This document shows positions 14,958-26,028 of a DNA stretch of 29,566 bases, piece after piece. Below the pieces are notes generated by a model. It was not told the DNA's origin. It saw nothing but the letters and a program-made list of their open reading frames with translations, and did no database searches. A program made the translations under genes and the position numbers. Position 1 is the stretch's first letter, and the number at the start of each line of letters is the position of its first letter. Origin of the DNA: Streptosporangiaceae bacterium (GTDB lineage Bacteria > Actinomycetota > Actinomycetes > Streptosporangiales > Streptosporangiaceae); NCBI GenBank assembly GCA_030041195.1, contig JASHOI010000781.1:1-29566 (forward strand), read 5' to 3'.

Positions 14958-15656
14958 ATGGTCAAGCTCTGGGAGCCGGGCCAGCGAGGGGACATGTCGG
15001 ACCTCCCTTCGCTGCAGCCGCTCCCGACCGCGGCCGAGCGAGCGGCGGACGTGATCAGGGACAACGTGTTCGAGGGGCGCTTCGCGCCGGGCACCCCGCT
15101 GCCGGAGGCGGCGCTGTCGGCGGCGCTCCAGATCTCCCGGAACACGGTCAGGGAGGCGTTCCGGACGCTGACCGCCGAGCACCTGCTCACCCATGAGCCG
15201 CACAAGGGCGTGATGGTGCGGGAGCTGACCCCGGACGACGTCCACGACATCTACAAGCTGCGCCGCATGTTCGAGCTCTCCGCGTTCGACCTGGCCATCG
15301 AGACCCAGCAGAAGCTCGACCTCACCGAGATCGGCAAGGCCGTGGCCCGGGCCGAGCTGCTGGCCTCGGACGGGCTGTGGCTCGAGGTCGGAACCGAGAA
15401 CCTGCGATTCCACGAGGTCATCGTCGGCATTCACCGCAGCGCCCGGATCTCCGAGGTGTTCCGCCGCCTGATGACCGAGCTGCGCCTTGGCTTTCTCGCG
15501 GTCACCGACCCGGCCGCCTTCCACGGCGCGTTCCTGGCCCGCAACCGCACGATCCACGGGGCCATGGCCTCCGGGCGGCTGCGCCACGCGCAGGCCGAGC
15601 TCGCCGGCTACCTCGACGATGCCGAGGGCCTCGTCGTCAAGGCGATCCAGGGCTAG
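14958..15656 (+). CDS. GntR-family regulator, FadR/FCD subfamily
   Basis: A 232-residue regulator. The winged helix-turn-helix spans about residues 25-93 (ERAADVIRDNVFEGRFAPG, then ISRNTVREAFRTL and HKGVMVREL). The FCD ligand domain follows, with helices containing FHEVIVGIHRS and a late IHGAMASG segment, which supply His residues of the metal or ligand pocket. FCD regulators usually sense the organic acid handled by their operon. The ATG at 14958 is chosen over an in-frame TTG at 14937 because AAGGGA lies six bases upstream and the TTG lies inside the operator. The next gene starts four bases after the stop, so the regulator is the first gene of the operon. Confidence 0.9.
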   Translation: MVKLWEPGQRGDMSDLPSLQPLPTAAERAADVIRDNVFEGRFAPGTPLPEAALSAALQISRNTVREAFRTLTAEHLLTHEPHKGVMVRELTPDDVHDIYKLRRMFELSAFDLAIETQQKLDLTEIGKAVARAELLASDGLWLEVGTENLRFHEVIVGIHRSARISEVFRRLMTELRLGFLAVTDPAAFHGAFLARNRTIHGAMASGRLRHAQAELAGYLDDAEGLVVKAIQG

Positions 15657-15659
15657 CCG

Positions 15660-19262
<3,603 letters not shown>

Positions 19263-19275
19263 CGAGGAGGTGTTC

Positions 19276-20049
19276 GTGATCACAGTCTCACCCGCCGAGG
19301 CGCGGGAACAGTTCCGCGCCGGGCGCAGGACGCCGACCGCGGGCTGGGCGCCGGGCTACGTCCAGGCAAACCTGGTCGTGCTGCCGCGCGAGTTCGCGCT
19401 GGACTTCATGTTGTTCGCGCAGCGCAACCCGAAGCCCTGCCCGGTGCTTGACGTCACCGACGCGGGAAGCCCGGTCACCTGCCTGGCCCCCGGGGCCGAC
19501 CTGAGGACCGACCTGCCGGCCTACCGTGTCTGGGAGCACGGGGAGTGCGTCGCCGAGCCCACGGACATCACCCGCTACTGGCGCGAGGACCTGATGGCGT
19601 TCCTCATCGGCTGCAGCTTCACGTTCGAGCGGGCGCTCGCCGCGGCTGGCGTGCCCGTGCGCCACGTCGAGCAAGGCTGCAACGTCCCGATGTTCGTCAC
19701 CAGCGACCAGTGCCGCCCAGCGGGGATCTTCGGCGGCCCGCTCGTGGTGTCGATGCGGCCGATACCGATGGACCGGGTCCCGGCCGCGGTCTCGGTGACC
19801 GCCCGCTACCCGGCGGTGCACGGCGCTCCGGTGCACGTCGGCAGCCCGGCGGCGCTCGGCATCGGCGACCTGTCCAAGCCGGACTTCGGCGACCCGGTGG
19901 ACTGCCAGGACGGGGACGTGCCGGTGTTCTGGGCCTGCGGCGTCACCCCGCAGGTGGCGCTGGCCAGCGCGCGGCCCCCGTTCGCGATCACCCACGCGCC
20001 CGGGCACATGCTGATCACCGACGTGCCCGACGAGGATTACGCGGTCTGA
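19276..20049 (+). CDS. DUF1445 / D-glutamate cyclase family protein (UPF0317)
   Basis: A 257-residue protein of the DUF1445 family: [17 protein letters not shown] (29-45), [44 protein letters not shown] and a C-terminal [12 protein letters not shown]. Members were annotated as hydro-lyases; the human relative DGLUCY converts D-glutamate to 5-oxo-D-proline. GAGGAGG at 19264-19270 supports the GTG at 19276, which also gives the standard family N-terminus. It directly follows 5-oxoprolinase, so cyclisation and ring-opening activities are encoded side by side under the same GntR regulator. Confidence 0.85.
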   Translation: MITVSPAEAREQFRAGRRTPTAGWAPGYVQANLVVLPREFALDFMLFAQRNPKPCPVLDVTDAGSPVTCLAPGADLRTDLPAYRVWEHGECVAEPTDITRYWREDLMAFLIGCSFTFERALAAAGVPVRHVEQGCNVPMFVTSDQCRPAGIFGGPLVVSMRPIPMDRVPAAVSVTARYPAVHGAPVHVGSPAALGIGDLSKPDFGDPVDCQDGDVPVFWACGVTPQVALASARPPFAITHAPGHMLITDVPDEDYAV

Positions 20050-20071
20050 CCTGGCGCGTTGCCCGGTCTCC

Positions 20072-20108
20072 GGGGTTTGCCTGGCCCGCCAACGGGCAGC
20101 GAAACCCC
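20072..20108 (+). terminator. Composite hairpin after the 5-oxoprolinase operon
   Basis: Outer arms GGGGTTT (20072-20078) and AAACCCC (20102-20108) enclose an inner stem GCCCG (20084-20088) and CGGGC (20093-20097) with a CCAA loop. It lies between the DUF1445 stop and the BrkB gene. There is no U-tract, so terminator function is probable but unproven. Confidence 0.45.
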
Positions 20109-20131
20109 AGGCAGAAATACGGGTGAGCGCG

Positions 20132-21196
20132 ATGAATCCGATCGAACGGGTAATCAGGAAGGTGGACGCCGCGCAGCGGCGGTTCACGCCCACCGCGTTC
20201 GTGTACGGGGTCGTGAAGAAGTACGGGGACGACAACGGCGGCGTGCTGGTCTCCAACCTCGCCTACTCCGGCTTCATCTCGCTGTTCCCGCTGCTGCTGG
20301 TCCTGGTGACGATCCTGGGCCTGGTGGCCGCGGTCAATCCCGCGTTCCGCCAGGACGCGCTCAACGCGGTGGCCAAGCAGGTCCCGCTGATCGGGCACGA
20401 GCTGACCGGAAACGTGCACCAGCTCAAGCGCTCCAGCGTCATCGGGCTGATCGTCGGGCTGGTCGTCCTGATCTACGGCGCGACCGGGCTGGCCCAGGCG
20501 GGCCTGTTCACGATGGCGCAGGTCTGGAACCTGCCCGGTCCGGCCAGGCCCGGCTACCTGCAGCGGCTCGGCCGCGCGGTGCTGTTCCTCGCCCTGCTCG
20601 GCGTCGGCGTGATCGTGACCACGGGTCTGGCCAGCCTCAACACCTACGGGCATAACGCCCTGATCTGGGCGATCCTCGCCCAGATTGCGGCGGCGGTGGT
20701 CAACATGGCCATGTACCTGGGCGCGTTCCGGGTGCTGACACCCAAGACGGTGCCCAGCCGCTGGCTGCTGCCCGGCGCGGTCGTCGGCGGCATCGCCTGG
20801 ACCGTGCTGCAGGTCCTCGGCACCTGGCTGGTGCACCATTTCCTGCACAGCAGCTCGGCCTACGGCGTGTTCGCCACCGTGCTCGGCCTGCTGGCCTGGA
20901 TCTATCTGGCGTGCGAGATCACCGTGTACGCCGCGGAGGTGAACGTGGTGCTGGCCCGGCGGCTGTGGCCGCGGGCCATGGTCCAGCCGCCGCTCACCGA
21001 GGCCGACCGGGCCAGCATGGCGCTGCAGGCGCTGCAGAACCAGCGGCGCGCGGAGCAGTCGGTCAAGGTGACGTTCGACGACCGCAAGCCGGGGGCCAAG
21101 GTGCCGAGCAGCACGCCGCAGACGCCCGACCAGATCGACCCCGGCGGCGTGCCCAGCGACGGGAAGCAGGACGACACCGCCGGCTCGCCCGGCTAG
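20132..21196 (+). CDS. YihY/virulence factor BrkB family membrane protein
   Basis: A 354-residue inner-membrane protein with about six hydrophobic segments, including LVSNLAYSGFISLFPLLLVLVTILGLV cut by the family-typical polar residues, GLIVGLVVLIYGATGLAQA, and VFATVLGLLAWIYLACEITVYAAEVN near residue 265, a family signature. The C-terminus (from about 290) is hydrophilic and rich in Gln, Pro and Asp. The family is related to ribonuclease BN misannotations and BrkB; its transport or membrane role is unknown. ATG 20132 is used; an in-frame GTG at 20123 is an alternative, and neither has a strong ribosome site. It converges with echA19 with a 9-bp gap. Confidence 0.85.
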   Translation: MNPIERVIRKVDAAQRRFTPTAFVYGVVKKYGDDNGGVLVSNLAYSGFISLFPLLLVLVTILGLVAAVNPAFRQDALNAVAKQVPLIGHELTGNVHQLKRSSVIGLIVGLVVLIYGATGLAQAGLFTMAQVWNLPGPARPGYLQRLGRAVLFLALLGVGVIVTTGLASLNTYGHNALIWAILAQIAAAVVNMAMYLGAFRVLTPKTVPSRWLLPGAVVGGIAWTVLQVLGTWLVHHFLHSSSAYGVFATVLGLLAWIYLACEITVYAAEVNVVLARRLWPRAMVQPPLTEADRASMALQALQNQRRAEQSVKVTFDDRKPGAKVPSSTPQTPDQIDPGGVPSDGKQDDTAGSPG

Positions 21197-21198
21197 AG

Positions 21199-21212
21199 CC
21201 GCTCGTCAGCGG
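21199..21212. terminator. Small hairpin between convergent BrkB and echA19
   Basis: CCGCT and AGCGG, separated by four bases, bridge the 9-bp gap and the echA19 stop codon. The stem is short and there is no U-tract, so support is limited. Confidence 0.3.
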
Positions 21213-22009
21213 TCGCGGAACTCGGGTCTGCGCTTCTCGCTGAAGGCCCGCGGCCCTTCCTTCGCGTCGTCGCTCTGGAACACGGCCATGCCGATGCCGG
21301 CCTCGACGGCGAACGCGTCGTTCTCGGCCATGCCCTCGGTCTCCCGGATCGTGCGCAGGATCGCCCGCACCGCGACCGGGCCGTTTGCGGCGACCGCCTC
21401 CGCGATCTCAACCGCCTTGGTGAGCGCCTGGCCGTCCGGGACCACGTGCCCGATCAGGCCGATCCGCAGCGCCTCGGCCGCGCCGATGTGCCGGCCGGTC
21501 AGCAGCAGGTCGGCCGCGACCGTGTACGGGATCTGCCGCGGCAGCCGCACCGCCGACCCGCCGAGCGGGAACAGGCCCCAGCGCGCCTCGGAGACGCCGA
21601 ACCTCGCGCTCTCTCCGGCCACCCGGATGTCCGTGGCCTGCAGGATCTCGGTGCCGCCGGCGATCGCGGGCCCCTCGACGGCCGCGATCAGCGGCTTGCT
21701 CAGCCGGCGGCCCTTGAGCAGGGCGTCGATGACCGACAGATCAAGTTCACCGGCCTTGAACGCGTCGCCGGGGTGTGATCGGGTCATGGCCTTCAGGTCG
21801 GCGCCAGCGCAGAACGCGCCGCCCGCCCCGGTCAGCACGCAGGCGCGGATGCCGGGATCGTCGTCCACCTGGTCCCACGCCTCGCGCATCAGGGCCATCA
21901 TCGGTCCGCTCAGCGCGTTGCGCGCCTCCGGGCGGTTCATGGTCACGATCAGAACGTGACCCCGCCGCTCGATCAGCGCGTGCGGCGCCCCGGTGTCTGT
22001 CGCAGTCAT
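21206..22009 (-). CDS. echA19: Enoyl-CoA hydratase EchA19 (steroid side chain)
   Basis: A 267-residue crotonase-fold protein very like mycobacterial EchA19: [54 protein letters not shown] and a terminal [15 protein letters not shown]. The two catalytic glutamates of hydratases are present at Glu121 and Glu141 with the usual spacing of 20, and the oxyanion-hole FCAGADL and AIAGG segments are intact. EchA19 hydrates unsaturated steroid-CoA esters during beta-oxidation of the sterol side chain. It is divergent from fadD19 with a KstR-like box between them, the same arrangement as Rv3515c/Rv3516 in M. tuberculosis. Confidence 0.88.
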   Translation of the reverse strand: MTATDTGAPHALIERRGHVLIVTMNRPEARNALSGPMMALMREAWDQVDDDPGIRACVLTGAGGAFCAGADLKAMTRSHPGDAFKAGELDLSVIDALLKGRRLSKPLIAAVEGPAIAGGTEILQATDIRVAGESARFGVSEARWGLFPLGGSAVRLPRQIPYTVAADLLLTGRHIGAAEALRIGLIGHVVPDGQALTKAVEIAEAVAANGPVAVRAILRTIRETEGMAENDAFAVEAGIGMAVFQSDDAKEGPRAFSEKRRPEFRDR

Positions 22010-22041
22010 GACACAGCCGCCTTCCGGGAGTTGCCCAGAAC

Positions 22042-22055
22042 AGTAACACGTTCTA
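22042..22055. promoter_or_regulatory. KstR-like operator between echA19 and fadD19
   Basis: AGTAACACGTTCTA matches TnnAACnnGTTnnA except for A at the first position. It is the only such box in the 57-bp divergent gap, so it probably controls both genes. Confidence 0.65.
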
Positions 22056-22066
22056 ATTTCTTACCC

Positions 22067-23665
22067 ATGGCTCTCAACTTCGCCGACCTATTCGAGCATG
22101 CCGCCGACGTGTTCGGTGAGCGAGTCGCGCTGGTGTCGGGTGAGCAGCAGGTGATGTACCGCGAGCTGGACGAGCGCACCAACCGGCTGGCCCACTACCT
22201 GGCCGGGCTGGGCGTCGGCGCCGGGGATCACGTCGGGCTCTACGCGCACAACTCCATCGAGGCGGGCGAGACGATCCTCGCGTGCTGCAAGCTCCGCGCC
22301 GTCGCGATCAACATCAACTACCGGTACACCGAGAGCGAACTGGCGTACATGTTCGCGGACGCCGACCTGGTCGCGCTGGTCTGTGACCGCCGGTACGCAC
22401 CGCTGGCCGCCGCCGCGGCGGCCGCTACTCCGGGCCTGCGCGGAACCGTGGTCATCGAGGACGGCAGCGACGCCGACATCGGCACCGCGACCGCGTACGC
22501 GGCGGCGCTGGAGGCCGGCTCGCCAGCCCGCGACTTCGGGCCGCGCAGCAACGACGACATCTACATCATCTACACCGGCGGGACCACCGGGTACCCGAAG
22601 GGCGTCATGTGGCGCCACGAAGACATCTGGCGGACGCTCGCCGGCGGCATCGACTTCCTGACGGGCGTCCCGCTGGCGGACGAGTGGGAGCAGTCGCGCA
22701 AGGGACTGGAGTCGGGCGGGATGGTCCGGCTCACCGCGGCGCCGCTCATCCATGGCGCGGCGCAGGTGGCGATGCTCGCGGCGCTGTTCGCCGGGGACAC
22801 CGTGATCCTGCCGCCGCGGTTCGACGCGCACGAGGTCTGGCGCGCGGTCGAGCGGCACAAGGCGAACCTGGTGTTCATCGTCGGTGACGCGATGGGCCGG
22901 CCGCTGATCGACGCATACCGCGAGGGCAGCTACGACGCCTCGTCCCTGCAGGCCCTTTCCTCGAGCGGCGCGCTGTTCTCCGCACCGGTCAAGGACGCCT
23001 TCGCCGAGGCGCTGCCGGGCGTCTTCCTCACCGACGCGATCGGCTCCACCGAGACCGGCTTGACCGGCATCGGCCTCGTGACCGCCGGCGCCAAGCAGCG
23101 CGGGGGGCCGACCGTCACGCCCGGCCCGGAGGTCATCGTGCTGGACGACGAGGGGAGACCGGCTCCACCGGGCCAGGTGGGCCGGCTCGCGAGGGGCGGC
23201 CACGTGCCGCTCGGCTACTACAAGGACCCGGTGAAGACCGCGGCGATGCTCGCCGAGGTGGACGGCAAGCGGTACGCGGTGCCGGGCGACCTGGCCCGCG
23301 TCGAGGACGACGGCACGGTGACCTTGCTGGGCCGGGGTAACACGTGCGTGAACTCGGGCGGGGAGAAGGTCTTTCCCGAGGAGGTCGAGGGCGCGCTGAA
23401 GTCGTGCCCGGACGTGTTCGACGCGCTCGTCATCGGGATTCCGGACGACCTGCTCGGCCAGCGGGTCGCGGCCCTGGTGCAACTGCGCGAGGGACGGGCG
23501 GCCGACCTGGCGGCGATCGAGGGGCACGTCCGCGGGCAGATCGCCGGGTACAAGGTGCCGCGCAGCTTCTGGCTGGTGGACACCATCAGCCGCGGCCCCG
23601 CCGGGAAGCCCGACTACGGGTGGGCGCACCGCCACGCCGCCGATCACCCCGCGGACGCCTCATGA
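22067..23665 (+). CDS. fadD19: Steroid-CoA ligase FadD19-like (acyl-CoA synthetase)
   Basis: A 532-residue ANL-superfamily ligase. It starts LNFADLFEHAADVFGERVAL, has the P-loop-like motif YTGGTTGYPKG (169-179) followed by VMWRHEDIWRTL, which is characteristic of FadD19-type enzymes, then DAIGSTETG, the hinge GDLARVEDDG, NSGGEKVFPEEVE, and the catalytic Lys514 in AGKPDY. FadD19 activates 3-oxo-cholestenoate and C-24-branched analogues as CoA esters, the step after CYP125. The ATG at 22067 gives the family N-terminus. The gene is divergent from echA19 and its stop overlaps the ATG of the next gene. Confidence 0.88.
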   Translation: MALNFADLFEHAADVFGERVALVSGEQQVMYRELDERTNRLAHYLAGLGVGAGDHVGLYAHNSIEAGETILACCKLRAVAININYRYTESELAYMFADADLVALVCDRRYAPLAAAAAAATPGLRGTVVIEDGSDADIGTATAYAAALEAGSPARDFGPRSNDDIYIIYTGGTTGYPKGVMWRHEDIWRTLAGGIDFLTGVPLADEWEQSRKGLESGGMVRLTAAPLIHGAAQVAMLAALFAGDTVILPPRFDAHEVWRAVERHKANLVFIVGDAMGRPLIDAYREGSYDASSLQALSSSGALFSAPVKDAFAEALPGVFLTDAIGSTETGLTGIGLVTAGAKQRGGPTVTPGPEVIVLDDEGRPAPPGQVGRLARGGHVPLGYYKDPVKTAAMLAEVDGKRYAVPGDLARVEDDGTVTLLGRGNTCVNSGGEKVFPEEVEGALKSCPDVFDALVIGIPDDLLGQRVAALVQLREGRAADLAAIEGHVRGQIAGYKVPRSFWLVDTISRGPAGKPDYGWAHRHAADHPADAS

Positions 23666-24771
23666 AGACGACGCTGTGCCCGCTGCTCGGCATTGAGCAC
23701 CCGATCGTCGGGTTCAGCCCGTCCGAGCACGTGGCGGCGGCGATCAGCCGCAACGGTGGCCTCGGCGTGCTCGGCTGCGTGCGCTTCAACGACGCCGACG
23801 AGCTAGATGCGGTCCTGACCTGGATGGACGCCAACACCGACGGCCGCCCGTACGGCGTCGACGTGGTGATGCCCGCCAAGGTGCCCACCGAGGGCGGCCA
23901 GATCGACCTGAACAACATGATCCCGGCCGGGCACAAGGACTTTGTCGAGCAGACGCTGATCAAGCTCGGCGTCCCGCCGCTGCCGGACGGCTCGCCGGGC
24001 CGCGACGGCGTCCTCGGCTGGCTGCACTCGGTGGCCAGGCAGCACGTTGACGTCGCCCTCACGCACAGGGCCCGGCTGATCGCGAACGCGCTCGGATCGC
24101 CGCCCGCCGAGGTGATCGAGCGCGCCCACGAGCGCGGCATGCTCGTGGCCGCGCTGGCCGGCAAGGCCGAGCACGCCCGGCGCCACGTGGCCAGCGGCGT
24201 GGACATCGTGGTGGCCCAGGGCTACGAGGCGGGCGGCCACACCGGCGAGATCGCGACGATGGTGCTGGTGCCCGAGATCGCGGACGCGGTCGGCGCGCAG
24301 GCGCCGGTGCTCGCGGCCGGCGGGATCGGCTGCGGCCGCCAGATCGCGGCCGCGCTCGCGCTCGGCGCCGTCGGCGTGTGGATGGGTTCGGCGTGGCTCA
24401 CCACCGAGGAGTACGCGTACGGCGCGGCCATGCCGGCGATGCGCGAGGCGCTGCTCGCGGCCACGTCGTCGGACACCGTGCGCTCGCGGATCTACAGCGG
24501 GAAGCCGGCCCGGCTGCTCAAGAACCGCTGGACCCAGGCCTGGGACGAGCCGGGCGCTCCGGAGCCGCTGCCGATGCCGCTGCAGAACCTGCTCGTCAGC
24601 GACGCGCACCAGCGGCTGATGCGCTCGGGCCAGCCGGATGTGGTGCCGATGCCGGTCGGCCAGATCGTGGGACGGATGAACGAGGTACGCCCGGTGGCCG
24701 ACGTGATCGCCACGCTGCTGCGCGAAACCGACGAGGCCATCGCCGGCCTGGGCGAGGCCCGCGAGCCCTAG
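23662..24771 (+). CDS. Nitronate monooxygenase / 2-nitropropane dioxygenase-like flavoprotein
   Basis: A 369-residue FMN-dependent TIM-barrel protein. It begins LCPLLGIEHPIVGFSPSE, followed by SRNGGLGVLG, then GVDIVVAQGYEAGGHTGEI near residue 180 and APVLAAGGIGCGRQIAAAL near 215, which form the FMN phosphate-binding region. The family is annotated as nitronate monooxygenase, but many actinobacterial members are enoyl-CoA reductase-like or of unknown function; IpdC in the cholesterol pathway is a distant relative. Its ATG overlaps the fadD19 stop (ATGA), so it is translationally coupled and falls under the same KstR-like box. A redox role in sterol CoA-ester metabolism is an inference from this coupling. 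Confidence 0.8.
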   Translation: MKTTLCPLLGIEHPIVGFSPSEHVAAAISRNGGLGVLGCVRFNDADELDAVLTWMDANTDGRPYGVDVVMPAKVPTEGGQIDLNNMIPAGHKDFVEQTLIKLGVPPLPDGSPGRDGVLGWLHSVARQHVDVALTHRARLIANALGSPPAEVIERAHERGMLVAALAGKAEHARRHVASGVDIVVAQGYEAGGHTGEIATMVLVPEIADAVGAQAPVLAAGGIGCGRQIAAALALGAVGVWMGSAWLTTEEYAYGAAMPAMREALLAATSSDTVRSRIYSGKPARLLKNRWTQAWDEPGAPEPLPMPLQNLLVSDAHQRLMRSGQPDVVPMPVGQIVGRMNEVRPVADVIATLLRETDEAIAGLGEAREP

Positions 24772-24807
24772 GCGGTAACGCCCGCGGTGGTGGGCCATAC
24801 TTCTGGC

Positions 24808-25200
24808 ATGGCCGATCGCAATGTGCTGGGCGGCGAGCTTGAGCCCTGCGGCGACGACCCGGTCACCGGGTTCTACCGGGACGGGTGCTGCAACACCGGA
24901 CCCGAGGACCTGGGCAGCCACACGATCTGCGCGGTGGTGACCGCGGAGTTCCTCGAGCACCAGCGCAGGATCGGCAACGACCTGACCACCCCGATGCCGC
25001 AGTACCAGTTCCCCGGGCTGGTCCCGGGAGACCGCTGGTGCGTGACGGCGGCGAACTGGCTACGGGCCCACCGCGACGGCGCCGCGGCGTACGTGGTGCT
25101 GGCGTCCACCCACGAGCGGGCGCTCGATATCGTTCCTCTGGCCGCGCTGCGAGAGCACGCCATCGACGTCCCGTCCAGCCCAGGCGCGCTCGAGGAGTGA
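24808..25200 (+). CDS. DUF2237 family protein
   Basis: A 130-residue protein matching DUF2237 along its whole length: NVLGGELEPCGDDPVTGFYR, DGCCNTGPEDLGSHTICAVVT, FLEHQRRIGNDLTTP, and YQFPGLVPGDRWCVTAANW. Cysteines 14, 27, 28 and 41 are conserved family positions that could bind metal or form a redox centre. The function of the family is unknown. The ATG at 24808 directly precedes the conserved region; a CATACT hexamer at 24796 could be a -10 giving a nearly leaderless transcript. It lies 36 bases after the flavoprotein gene and 28 bases before the dienelactone hydrolase. Confidence 0.85.
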   Translation: MADRNVLGGELEPCGDDPVTGFYRDGCCNTGPEDLGSHTICAVVTAEFLEHQRRIGNDLTTPMPQYQFPGLVPGDRWCVTAANWLRAHRDGAAAYVVLASTHERALDIVPLAALREHAIDVPSSPGALEE

Positions 25201-25228
25201 GCAGAACCCAAATCACAGGAGGTGGGCC

Positions 25229-25957
25229 ATGTCGTCCCGCGTTGAGTCGGTCGAGGTGCCGGACGGATCCTTTGACCTGCCGGTCTGGCTGCCGGACACC
25301 GGCAGCGGCCCGGGGCTGCTGCTGATCCAGGAGATCTTCGGGATCAGCGACTACATCCGCGACGTCGCCGAGGACCTGGCCGGCCTCGGCTACGTGGTCG
25401 CCGCCCCGGACCTGTTCTGGCGTATGGAGCCCGGCTTCGACGCCAAGCACGATCAGGAGGGCCTGGCCAAGTCGCTGGAGATGGGCCAGCGGTTCGACGC
25501 CGAGCAGGGTGTCGCCGATTCGGTCGCCGCGCTCGACCACCTGGCGGACCTGCCCGAGGTCGAGGGCGGCCTCGGCGTCATCGGGTTCTGCCTCGGCGGG
25601 ACGATCGCCTACTTCGTCGCCGGGCAGGCCGAGGTCGCCGCGGTGGTCTCCTACTACGGCTCGGGCGTGCCGGACAGCCTCGAAGTCCTCGAGCAGATCA
25701 CCGTCCCGGTGCAGTTCGAGTTCGGCGGCAGCGACCCCTACATCTCGCGCGACCAGGTGGCGCGCGTCGAAGCGGCCGCGGCGGGCAAGCCGAACGTGGA
25801 GGTCCACGTCGAGGAGGACGCCGGGCACGCGTTCCACAACCGCAAGAACCCGATGTTCCACATGCCCGAGCCGGCCGAGCGCGCCTGGCGGCGCACCGAG
25901 GAGTTCCTCCAGCGCCACCTCCCCACCCGCCGCCACTCGCAGACCCCCGCTTCCTGA
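25229..25957 (+). CDS. Dienelactone hydrolase family protein
   Basis: A 242-residue alpha/beta hydrolase with the dienelactone hydrolase triad: Cys121 in GFCLGG, Asp169 in GGSDPYI and His200 in EDAGHAFHN, plus Glu35 in IQEIFG, which activates the Cys in this family. Such enzymes hydrolyse dienelactone in chlorocatechol breakdown, but most actinobacterial members have unknown ester or lactone substrates. An AGGAGG six bases before the ATG fixes the start. No aromatic-degradation genes are adjacent, so a specific pathway is not supported. Confidence 0.88.
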   Translation: MSSRVESVEVPDGSFDLPVWLPDTGSGPGLLLIQEIFGISDYIRDVAEDLAGLGYVVAAPDLFWRMEPGFDAKHDQEGLAKSLEMGQRFDAEQGVADSVAALDHLADLPEVEGGLGVIGFCLGGTIAYFVAGQAEVAAVVSYYGSGVPDSLEVLEQITVPVQFEFGGSDPYISRDQVARVEAAAAGKPNVEVHVEEDAGHAFHNRKNPMFHMPEPAERAWRRTEEFLQRHLPTRRHSQTPAS

Positions 25958-26007
25958 CCGCCCACCCGACCGCCCCCGCCGCGTTAGCGGAATGCCGGGG
26001 TGGGCGG
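25958..26007 (+). terminator. Composite GC-rich hairpin after dienelactone hydrolase
   Basis: CCGCCCACCC (25958-25967) pairs with GGGTGGGCGG (25998-26007), and a small inner stem CCGC-GTTA-GCGG (25979-25990) sits in the loop. It starts just after the hydrolase stop and ends 21 bases before the helicase ATG. Confidence 0.6.
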
Positions 26008-26028
26008 GGGCGCTATACCAGGTAGACC

